Assembly (NCBI GenBank): GCA_027596945.1
Contig: JADGJH010000511.1
Coordinates: 1-10,219 of the forward strand
Direction: 5' to 3'
Origin: Physocladia obscura
Taxonomy: Eukaryota; Chytridiomycota; Chytridiomycetes; Chytridiales; Chytriomycetaceae
Length of the DNA: 10,219 nucleotides
Positions 1 through 7,786 of this stretch are shown in pieces. Position 1 is the stretch's first letter. Every line of letters begins with the position of its first letter. Below the pieces are notes generated by a model, which saw only the letters and a program-made list of their open reading frames with translations, was not told the origin of the DNA and searched no databases. Position numbers and translations under genes: made by a program.

Positions 1-391
1 TTGGAATAAAATGATGTTAGGGTATATTTTGGGCTTTATCTCATGCACTCCACCACAGAGTAATGCAGATTTCAACAAGTCCAATTCAGTGTGATTTTGA
101 ATAATTTGATTTGCCCAATTACGCCAAATAAAATCCTCCACATGGTACTCAGGATGGGCAGCGTGTAGAGAGGCAATCAATGGCTCAAAATACTTCCTCA
201 TTTTCCATCCCAGAGCAATCTACAGTATTACATTGAGGAACCAGGACACCTACTTTAAATTTGTTGAAGTCAGAAACTGTGAGAAGACACTTTGAGTACT
301 CATAGACAGGAGCTTGAATGCTTTCTTCCTTCTTTGTCCATTGTTGCAATCTACGTTTATGATTGTGTATGGTAAGGAATTTTTCTTTATT
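1..391 (-). pseudogene. Unrecognised minus-strand frame, runs off left edge
   Basis: Two stop-free minus-strand frames abut. The first runs from 391 to 188 (68 codons, followed by a TGA at 187-185) and contains the stretches RRLQQWTKKEESIQAPVYEY and LLTVSDFNKFK. The second is open from 219 to base 1 (73 codons, no stop before the edge) and contains IALGWKMRKYFEPLIASLH, VEDFIWRNW and LLCGGVHEIKP. They can be joined in phase 0 by a GTAGGT...CTGTAG intron at 253-220, but that intron would be only 34 nt, shorter than the others here, so a frameshift between them is equally possible. Amino-acid composition looks genuine. I do not recognise the family; position next to a transposase remnant suggests, but does not prove, that it belongs to a mobile element. 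It could also be the start of a real host gene truncated by the window. Confidence 0.4.
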
Positions 392-625
392 CTAAATTTT
401 CATTGTTCTAAATCTTCAATCACAAAAATTCCAAAAACAGTCTTTAAATAAATCTTGCATTTTCCTCTCCATTCAAAACTTCCTTGTATTAATACAAAAG
501 CTACCGCGTAATGACAGAAATGGCAAGTCCACTGTCTTGTTCTTTACTTTTTAAGTGAATTGAGCAATTTCTTTCAATAAAGAGTGAATTCATCTTTCAA
601 TACAGCTTGAATCTTTTACACTTTA

Positions 626-970
626 TCAATATGCCTTGCTAATCAACTGACAAAACTGTTTTTTGAATGCTTCCTGTGCTTCATCCAAAAAAGAGATTGG
701 TTGCTCAATAAAGAAATTAATTAACCACATACAGTGCAGTAATGCAATTTTCTTATTGATAATCACTTGTTTCTTGTGCCCCAACATACTATTGTCATCA
801 TATTGATTAATCCAGGAAGAGATTGTTTGAACAGATTTGTTATAAATTTGGCTGATCTGGCTCTTGGACAATTGATGAAAGTAGTAATTGAACAGAGCAT
901 GTGCTTTTGTGTTCTCTGATGCTTGTTTATGACGTTTGGGCGCAGAGAGCTTCCATTTTTTTTTTTTGCA
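626..970 (-). pseudogene. Decayed helix-turn-helix transposase N-terminus
   Basis: The minus-strand frame ending at the stop at 628-626 encodes a basic stretch (WKLSAPKRHK) followed by a helix-turn-helix of the transposase type: 'HQLSKSQISQIYNKSVQTIS' then SWINQYDD, and further on 'FFIEQPISFLDEAQEAFKKQ'. This is the arrangement seen at the N-terminus of IS630/Tc1-mariner-like transposases (HTH, linker, then a second 'P..L.EA...F' helix unit). The DDE catalytic part should follow, but stop codons in all minus-strand frames between about 625 and 400 leave only scattered coding-like bits. No clear ATG is visible in frame, and the frame is open upstream through a poly-A run at 956-967. I read it as a dead, truncated element. 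Exact family and ends cannot be fixed; no terminal inverted repeats were found by eye. Confidence 0.55.
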
Positions 971-1134
971 CTTTCTTCGAATTTCTTCGCAAATTAGACA
1001 ATTTCTTGAAAAACAACAAGACTTACCCTCATGAAAAAAAAGAACAACTCAAAAATAAACATTTTGAAATTCTAGTATTTGGATGTTTTGTACACAATTA
1101 ATGTGACATAACTTGAAAAGAGTTTCTATGACAG

Positions 1135-1514
1135 TCTCTGAACATCAAGAAGTTTCTGAAAGAAAACTGTGGGTCTATTAAGCGCGTTTTCAATGGTTTT
1201 GACTTGGCCTGCTCGGCTGCTTGCCGGGCAAGTTTTTCAAATCCAGTTCCAGTTTCATCAGATGTTGATGGAACTAAAACAAGCAGTATTACAATAGCTG
1301 CAGCTTTCAGATAATTAAAAGCGTCAGACGTGCCGACAGCGAATGCCATAAACAATCGCACTATCGTTGCACAAGCCTCACATACGATGAGACTGAAGCT
1401 GATGAAGACGACGGCGCAAAAGTACGGCAAAGATGCGAACGCCGCTTTCCATTGTCATCAAAAGTTCATACCAAACCTTTTGCAATGGAACAGTTGAGAG
1501 GAAAAGTGGAATAA
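1135..1514 (+). CDS. Unrecognised protein, last two exons (5' incomplete)
   Basis: A plus-strand frame opens after an acceptor-like CTATGACAG at 1126-1134 and reads SLNIKKFLKENCGSIKRVFN, FDLACSAACRASFSNPVPVS, SD to 1263. A 47-bp intron (GTTGAT at 1264 to TTTCAG ending 1310) links it in phase 0 to an exon 1311-1514, which contains the acidic patch TYDETEADEDDGAKVRQRCE and ends FAMEQLRGKVE-TAA. The segment is richer in G+C than its surroundings, as expected for coding DNA. An upstream exon ending at 1088 (GT donor GTACAC at 1089, 46-bp intron, phase 0) is possible; its frame would include LRKLDNFLKNN and KKEQLKNKHFEIL, but no convincing first codon was found. The region is moderately Cys-rich and basic, with no motif I can name. 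The stop lies 105 bp before the ATG of the TIR gene, on the same strand. Confidence 0.45.
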
Positions 1515-1619
1515 TATAATAAGAAGGAAGAATGTGAAATCATACTTTTAAAGCTTAGGCGTTAAAACTGAAACGCAGTTCGCCAGAATTTGGCTTACAA
1601 CAGAAAATTTTCTTTGGAA
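1515..1619 (+). promoter_or_regulatory. Short intergenic gap, presumed promoter/5'UTR of TIR gene
   Basis: This 105-bp gap must hold both the 3' end of the preceding gene and the promoter and leader of the TIR gene. An AT-rich stretch (AATATAATAAG, about 1512-1522) could serve as a TATA-like element, but this is only composition. An in-frame TGA at 1569-1571 limits how far upstream the TIR gene frame can start. No other motif was recognised. Confidence 0.25.
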
Positions 1620-4600
1620 ATGGATGTTGACGAGATTCTTCCACTTTTACAACGTGGGGCTCCTTCAAGCACAAGCAATATTGCAATACGTAAAGCTCTT
1701 GAAGAGTTTCACAACAAGTTTCCCAGTCGCGACGCGGATCTGATCAAGACCATTGTTGTCGATCAGTTGATTCCCATTCTCAAACAAGACGATCCTGAAC
1801 AAACACTTGACTGGTTCAGCGATGCGCTTGTTCAACCTATCTCGGATCTGTTGATTGTTGAAAATGTCTGGAATACGCACGAAGATACGGCTGTGCTGAT
1901 TCAAGTGCTTGATCTACTGTTTGATCGTATCCTAATCAGGAATCTCGGTCGAGAGTTTGATTGGTACAAATTGGGTTTGATCAGTCATTTAATTTCTCTT
2001 ACGCTCCGTAGAAATGTTTTTAAACTGGAAAAATCTGTGGATGTTACATGGATTGAGAAATGGGTACCTTTGGTAAAATTTCTACACACTCACATAACAG
2101 TACATTAAATAACAACAAATGTACAAAAAAAAAACAATGACAGTGCGATTTTTTTGATATCGGAGACAATGTCAAAACTTTATATGAAAAAGCAGAAGTT
2201 GATATCAGCAACTTGAAGTTTCCCATATACAACAGGGAAGAAAAAGAAAAGGAGTCAAACTTGAATGTCATTCCTCTTACTAGTTGTCTAGACGATTCTG
2301 TTTATCCTCAAATGAAAAGGAAGGCGTTGTATCACGTTATTTCTGTCTCGAGGATCGGCAATAATTCTTCGAGTACCAGAAAGGAAAAGGAAGCATCGGC
2401 GTTAATCCAGAAAAAGTTTGCCAGCATTGCCGTAGACTTGATGAAGAACAAGGTAATATTTAAACTACACATGAGCCTAAATAGCTGAAAATTTTTTACA
2501 GAATTTTTTTATGCTTGCAGACTTGTTTGGAAGTATTTTTTTGACAGCTGATAAATCTCTTCTTGGGGAAGCTATTCCCAATTGTCTGATTCAACTTGCA
2601 CTGAATGTGAAAGCTGGCGATATTTCATTACTGGAATACAGCCAGTCCGTTCTCATCGTTTGTCTCCAAGAAGTTGGTAAAAGTCACAAAGATCGTATTT
2701 TTGAAGTTCTCGATTCTCTCTCAAGAGTTTTGGACCTTATCGACTCTCAGTCTGCCGATTTTATTGTTGTGCAGTTTCATGCAATGGGAACTGAGGGTGA
2801 TCGGGCAGCGTTGAAAAATCTTGGCATCTTGATCTCTCTAGCACAAAAGGGGAATCAAATAGTTGTTGGGGTAATAGCATCGCTACTAATGAAGGCGGAA
2901 TATTTGAGTTTTTTTAAACCACATATTGGACTTCTTTTGACAATACCAGCTGAGCTACTTTTCTTCATTTTCTTTATTAGAAAATTCTAACCACAACTGT
3001 TAATTTTAGGATATTTCAGCCAGTCTCCTTGGAAGCTTTTGGCAACAGACAGAGCTATTTGTAGATCATTTTGATGAGCTATTGCTGCTTCTCCCAACGC
3101 TCTCTGGTGGAGTCTCCGGAATGGTTATTGCAAATATTGTCCAATCAAACCCGTCAAAATATGCTACTAAAGAAGCATTAGCCCCGATAATCACCGCGCT
3201 AAAATCTCCAGAAAGTAAAGCAATGTCAGTTGGCGGTGTTAGCAGTGTTGTCATGACGATTTACGCCGCCATAGCAACTTATAGTCTCGACGGGTGCAAA
3301 TTATGTACGCCTCTTATCATGTCAGAAATTGAAGGCATTCTGAAAACGGACGTGAATCGACGTGATCCATACATTAGTTCTGCAGTAACAACGCTACTTC
3401 TACCTCTCTCCACAATCGCAAAAGACTACCCAGAAATCCTGTCCGAACACGAGAAAACACTTGACGCTCTCAGTTCTGATCCCGTCGCAAAAGATGGATC
3501 CGTTGGTGAAATGCTAGATTCAGTTCTCAATTCGCTCCACGGCGTCTCCCTCAAAGCGCTTGCTGGGAAACTTTCGGCAAGCATGAAAAGTCTGGGAATC
3601 AACCCAGACGATCCGTTCTTTGAAGCTGTTGAGGAAAGTTTGAAAAAAGAAGGCAAAGTGCCAGAGTATGACTGTATGCTGAGTTACAATTGGTCGCAGA
3701 AGTCAGTAGTGTTGAGAATTCGAGATTCTTTGGTGGCGCGAGGTCTTTCTGTTTGGCTGGATTTGGAGCAAATGTCTGGAAACGTTTACGGTAAGATGGC
3801 GGATGCAGTATTGGGAAGTAAAGTCATTATTCCGTGCCTGTCGATAACCTACGAGGTAGTTTCCATTATAAAAAACAAAATATAAACGTTTTAAATATGT
3901 ATATAGTCATCGGGAAACTGTAAACGCGAACTTGGTTTTGCAGCAGATCAAACGCGCACTGGAAAGAAAATTGTTCCTGTTAGATTGGATGACGGACCAT
4001 TCACTTGGACTGCACTCATAACATCTGGCCTTTTGTATACTTATATTGGCGAAAATGAAATCAACGTGTCCGAAGTTTGGGAACGAGTAATGGATAGCTT
4101 GGCTCGTGAAGTTTTCACAGTTGTTGGACTGAGAAATCCAGTTACTCATATTGACGAAATTTTTGATGCCGCTGTTAAAGAATCTTTGAACAAAGATAAT
4201 CTCACAGAATATGATTGCATGCTCAGTTATAAGTACGCGTGATCATGTTTTTAATATATCATAAACTAATTTTATTAAAAATAGTTGGACACAGCAATCA
4301 ATTGTTGTTAAAATTCATGATGCATTAGTTGACCGCGGCCTTTCAGTCTGGATTGACATGGAGCAAATGTCTGGTAACGTTTATGGAAAAATGGCAGACG
4401 CGGTGTTGGGCTCTAAAGTTGTCGTATCGTGTCTTTCAGCAACTTACGAAGTGTCAGAAAACTGCAAGCGCGAGCTGGATTTTGCATTCGAGCAAGTTAA
4501 AACCGGAAAACAAATTGTGGTTCTTGAATTAGATAATGCTGTTCGTACTTGGAGCAACGCATGTACAGAAGGATTTCCTCGACTTGAAATCAAAAGGGAT

Positions 4601-4924
4601 CTTGGTGACAGTGACGTTGCCTGGAATGCAATTATGGATACTCTTGCAAACCAAATTCAAGCGGCACTCGAACGAGGACAGGTTTTGAAAAGAAAAGCGG
4701 CGAAAGCAAAAAACGCAATCACAGAGCATTCAACCCCAACTCCAACAAAGTTTGTGTCCCAAACTGAACTTGAAGCCAGAATTGTCGCCTTGGAAAGTTT
4801 GGTGCAGAGTCATGATGAGTTGAAAGTTAAAGTACAAGCGTTGGAAAATACGGTGAAAAAACAAAGTGCGATAATCTTTGGATTATCCAACTTTGTCGGA
4901 ATTAATTTTGGTTGTGAGGAATAA
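1620..4924 (+). CDS. ARM/HEAT-like helical protein with two tandem TIR domains and coiled coil
   Basis: Proposed exons: 1620-2072, 2144-2452, 2502-2870, 3010-3855, 3907-4232, 4285-4924 (introns 71, 49, 139, 51 and 52 bp), giving about 980 residues. The ATG at 1620 has a good context (GAAATGG). Residues ~1-590 are helical, Leu-rich and ARM/HEAT-like, with a faint resemblance to the Melted/VEPH N-terminal region that I cannot confirm. TIR1 (about 597-735) begins YDCMLSYNWSQKS and carries WLDLEQMSGNVYGKMADAV; TIR2 (about 761-890) begins YDCMLSYNWTQQS and carries WIDMEQMSGNVYGKMADAV. The glutamate in D-L/M-E (E630, E794) aligns with the catalytic Glu of SARM1 (E642), so NAD cleavage is the inferred activity. 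TIR2 lacks the TIR1 segment PVRLDDGPFTWTALITSGLL. The tail (TELEARIVALESLV..., VKVQALENTVKKQS) is a predicted coiled coil, probably for oligomerisation. No signal peptide or membrane segment is seen, so it is likely cytosolic. By analogy with SARM1 it may be a regulated NADase in stress or immune response; that is inference. Confidence 0.82.
3610..4670 (+). repeat. Tandem duplicated linker-TIR unit inside the gene
   Basis: Two units lie head to tail. Unit 1 starts near 3610 (DPFFEAVEESLKKEGKVPEY, then YDCMLSYNW) and unit 2 near 4153 (DEIFDAAVKESLNKDNLTEY, then YDCMLSYNW). Equivalent landmarks (the YDC start and the catalytic-type Glu) are both exactly 164 residues apart, so the linker was copied with the domain. 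DNA identity is highest around 3769-3823 and 4364-4418 (GCAAATGTCTGG, then AACGTTTA). Unit 1 has an intron after TYE (3856-3906) that unit 2 lacks; unit 2 has an intron inside SYN-W (4233-4284) that unit 1 lacks. Confidence 0.85.
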
Positions 4925-4944
4925 TTCTTGCAAAAAATTTTTTT

Positions 4945-6945
4945 ATGACAAACACCCAAAACATCTCATATTTGGAAGTCGACTGCGGCAGTGTTTCTCG
5001 ATTAGCGGCGGTGCTGGCTTTTAAACTTTCACAGCAGAGTAATTCCGAGTTTCCAGATACTGGTAGCCCAAAACAGAACATTATTTTCGACCAGATTCAT
5101 CATGCTGATCGTGCATTTGAGTCACTTTGCTTTTCTCCGTCACAGACTCCGGTATTGCATTGTATTGTATTTGTTTACAGTCGAAAATACCTTACTTGCT
5201 TGCGCATATTGTCGTTTTTCTGACGGTTGTTATTTCCATAGCAGACCCTCGCTGCAATGTTCACCTCATTGGCCGCCCATTTCAAACCTGCTCCAACACG
5301 GCATTCATTCGAAAACAATTCTGTCGATTCGAGTACAGTGGTGAACACAAAACACAAAATTCTCGAGACTTTTTTTCTTGCAAAGGCAAATTTGTGTTCC
5401 TTCTATTCTGTGTTCCTCCAAACAAATCTGACCGTTCAATGTTTCAATCGACTTCTGCGTGCCGAAGCCTCGTTGATCAATTTGAATGTAGATAATACAT
5501 TGGAGTTTTTCTTTGTCCGTCATCTGACGTATCACATCACTGTCATAAAGCAAGCTGTTTTGGCTGAGATATATGTGGACGAATTCAATATTAAAGAAGC
5601 GTCACTTTGCTTGCATTCAGCAAAACGTTCGTTAAAAGACTGGATTAGTCAGCTGAATCTTGTTCAACAAAAGCTTAATTTGCCATTAACATCCATTTCA
5701 AATTTGCCGACACGAGAATCTATTGAAGCGTCAAAAAAAGGGTCTTCCCAGCCCTTGAGCAACAGCTTGGCCATTTTGATCTTCAATTTGCTTACTACGA
5801 GTTCTCAATTGTCAAAGACTCAACCACCAAACTCCTCTAATTCGCAACAAAACAATTTCCATGCAACAACTTGGCTTGATGCATTTATTGAATCTGTATC
5901 TGCCAAATTTGGGATCGTATTTCAAAAGATTCTGTGTCGTAACTCGGTCGGGATTGAATCTGGCGTCAACTTGATAAAAGAATGGAATTTGAGCAGAATC
6001 AGTGAAAGCTCGTTATTTGAGTCCATGTAATTCCGTAATTCGTTTGTTTATCAGTTTATATGAAACTAAAATTACCTCAGGGCCAATAAATTTTTGTCAA
6101 AGCATCCAAAAGTCGCAAATTTGTCTTTGATTTATCGTGTCCATGACGATGAATCTATTCCATTCTATGCAGATGGCTTTCATTGTCGCGTGCCAGCTTC
6201 AGCAACTATATACGCTAAACCAACCGGAATAGCATTATATCCTGCAGTATTTTCTTTTCCAGAGGTTGGTCTCCTTTATAAAAAATTATACTTAATGAAC
6301 AATAACAATAAAAAAATGCAGGATCCGCCAATTGCTGACCATTGGCCAAATATTGTGTCTCTTTTCCATTCGTACAAAATATTTACGGGGCAGTCAATCA
6401 GCAAACTTTACCCAATCTCCAAAATTATTGAAACAGAATCAAAGCGGCGGCAGAAGCTCCTGAACAGCAAAAACACAAATTACGATAATCTAGGGGCACT
6501 TGCAAATCGTCGCGAACATGTTGTTGGGTCTTCAGGAAGTAATGGAGGCAGTCGAATGAGTTGGCCGGATGTAGGCGGGATGTTTACTGCAACCTTCAAA
6601 GGGTTCGCAAAGGCATCAGTTCCTTCTGAACCAATTGAAACGGACTATTTTGGTTCTCCTGAGCATATTCGTGGAAAAAATTACACAAAAAATGTGATGT
6701 TCGTAGAAACAAGAACAACTGATAATATTTTAACTTTTTGGGATCGGAAAGTGGGTGTTACATATGTCTTGTGCCAAATTGACAGTATGTATGAATTGGT
6801 TTTGATTGTGAAAGGAGCTGTCAAGAGTGAGGATGGTGAGCCTGTCGTGAAGGAGAAAGAAATTTTGACTTTTGCAATGGAGTTTGCGAACTCTTTTCAG
6901 CATTTGGATTTAAAGTTTCTGTGTAGAGCAAATTTTGAAACCTGA
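4945..6945 (+). CDS. KICS2: KICSTOR subunit 2 (KICS2/C12orf66) homologue
   Basis: Proposed exons: 4945-5151, 5242 or 5245-6026, 6081-6264, 6322-6945, giving about 598 residues against roughly 445 in the human protein. In animals KICS2 is part of KICSTOR (with KPTN, ITFG2 and SZT2), which holds GATOR1 on the lysosome and lets mTORC1 sense amino acids and glucose. Resemblance to KICS2 is clear in the C-terminal half: NLSLIYRVHDDE (near 343), a Tyr/Pro-rich stretch ending YPAVFSFPE, then DPPIADHWPNIV across the third intron, and finally ILTFWDRKVGVTYVL with ELVLIVKG, matching the family's YPAV..LP...HWPN and V.FYD.KV..TYFL pattern. The N-terminal half is helical, with KILETFF and SLINLNVDNTLEFFFVRH. 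Extra length comes from a Ser/Asn/Gln-rich insert (about PPNSSNSQQNNF) and a Gly/Ser-rich insert near GSSGSNGGSR. The ATG at 4945 sits 20 bp after the TIR gene stop; first-exon assignment is the least certain part. Confidence 0.75.
5152..5244 (+). other. KICS2 intron 1 with tandem NAGNAG acceptor
   Basis: The intron starts GTATTG after a phase-0 CCG codon. Its 3' end reads CCATAGCAG followed by ACC, so splicing at 5241 or at 5244 both keep the frame. The only difference is one glutamine at the junction. A pyrimidine-rich stretch (GTCGTTTTTCTG) lies about 25-35 nt upstream. Confidence 0.5.
6265..6321 (+). other. KICS2 intron 3, 57 nt, stop-free and in frame
   Basis: Donor GTTGGT follows the GAG codon at 6262-6264 and the acceptor is AAATGCAG, both in phase 0. 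The 57 nt have no stop in frame, so retention would insert 19 residues. Those residues (VGLLYKKLYLMNNNNKKMQ) interrupt a segment that is nearly continuous in KICS2 relatives (YPAV...P...HWPN), which is why I call it an intron. Confidence 0.6.
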
Positions 6946-7105
6946 AATTGTAAGGAGAGGTTGTTCCACTAAAAGTCACAATAATTAAAGCAGGTAATGA
7001 ATAAGAAGCGTTAAATTTGACTTTTTATGTATTATTTTTTGGATTTTTGATAGCTGTGTAAATGAAAAATGTGATTTCCTGGATTTCATGTAAACTACCA
7101 CTTAG
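6946..7105 (+). other. KICS2 3' region, no gene seen
   Basis: AT-rich DNA downstream of the KICS2 TGA. It contains a strong donor-like GTAAGG just after the stop (about 6952) and a TTAAAGCAG acceptor-like site, possibly a 3'UTR intron, but neither can be tied to a coding exon. AATTAAAG near 6983 could act as a polyadenylation signal. Confidence 0.25.
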
Positions 7106-7375
7106 GAGCAACCAGAGCAGTCGAAAATGCTACCAAAACGCCCCACTGTCATTTTATCAAGAAGGAAACAATAAAATGGAAGAAAGAGAAGGAAAGAAAG
7201 AAAAAGCCACGAAAGCGCAGGTAAAAACGACCACGCGGATGGTGGTGTTGATTGGAATGAAACGAAACAAAAGGAAAGAAGAGAAAAAACCACAAAGAAA
7301 AAGAAAACAAGGGTCAACAACATTTCTCACTTTGTTGAACCAAGTTTCCATCAAACCTCCAAATTTTTATTTTAA
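7106..7375 (+). pseudogene. Lys/Glu-rich reading frame interrupted by one TAA
   Basis: After an acceptor-like CTACCACTTAG (ending 7105) a frame reads EQPEQSKMLPKRPTVILSRR, KQ, then meets a TAA at about 7172-7174. It continues in the same frame with a very basic stretch and then GGVDWNETKQKERREKTTKK, VNNISHFVEPSFHQTSKFLF before a TAA near 7375. Residue composition downstream of the stop looks coding, and a 49-nt intron with donor GTAAAT (7057) could precede it. A second frame is open from 7062 across the same DNA (starting MKNVISWISCKLPLRSNQSS), so the reading is ambiguous. It may be a broken or still unspliced small basic protein gene, or a purine-rich stretch that is open by chance. No family recognised. 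Confidence 0.3.
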
Positions 7376-7550
7376 ATATAAAAATATAAAAAACCATGTC
7401 TGTGATTTTATTTTTGTATCATAAAATATGCTCATCGGAAAAATTGCAAACCAAGAAAAAAACAGCAGGCCTGCAGTTTGGGAGTGTGTTGCAGACACAG
7501 ACGTTAACATGAGCAAATAATAAAAAATAAAAAATATTCCCAAGTTCACG

Positions 7551-7660
7551 ACTTGAGTCGACTTACTGCTGAATCGAGTCAACTTGACTCGAATTCGAGT
7601 CGATGGCACAAAATTCGAGTCAAATTTTCCATCAACTCGGCTCGACTCTCCGATTTGCTC
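7551..7660. repeat. Cluster of GAGTC palindromes
   Basis: The pentamer GAGTC or its complement GACTC occurs at 7555, 7576, 7586, 7597, 7617 and 7644, with further near copies (CAACTCGG, TTGAGGCG). Two perfect palindromes overlap: CGAGTCAACTTGACTCG (7575-7591, one-base centre) and GACTCGAATTCGAGTC (7586-7601). Either could form a hairpin, and they share the middle arm, so the two structures exclude each other. The flanks are A/T-only runs. No gene spans it. Confidence 0.7.
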
Positions 7661-7786
7661 AACTTGAGGCGAATTTACTACTGTCACAATATTAGTCACC
7701 TAAGAGTTCAAATCTATTGTGACTCCTTCCAAATAATGTACAAATATATAATTCATTTGCTTTGAAGTTTATTTGAAATTGAGGCC

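Noticed and set aside
1098..1430. 110-codon minus-strand open frame with hydrophobic stretches resembling a small membrane protein
   Set aside because: It has no ATG at its start (TTG), and the plus strand over the same bases reads as better coding sequence with a plausible 47-bp intron. The hydrophobic look is expected from the complement.
4913..4991. Possible splicing of the TIR gene into KICS2 to make one fused protein, using GTGAGG at 4914
   Set aside because: The nearest usable acceptor (GGCAG at 4991) brings in an immediate in-frame stop, and no other acceptor keeps the frame. The TAA at 4922-4924 is accepted as the true stop.
5102..5495. Overlapping plus-strand open frames through the KICS2 first intron
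   Set aside because: They cross the intron at 5152-5241 and lose all family resemblance; the spliced frame explains the downstream conserved protein.
7102..7354. Two minus-strand Phe/Leu-rich open frames resembling membrane segments
   Set aside because: They are the complement of a purine-rich (A/G) plus-strand stretch, which automatically reads as Phe/Leu/Ser. Neither has independent support.
7367..7699. 110-codon minus-strand open frame across the palindrome cluster
   Set aside because: Composition is set by the GAGTC repeats and A/T runs; residues have no protein-like pattern.
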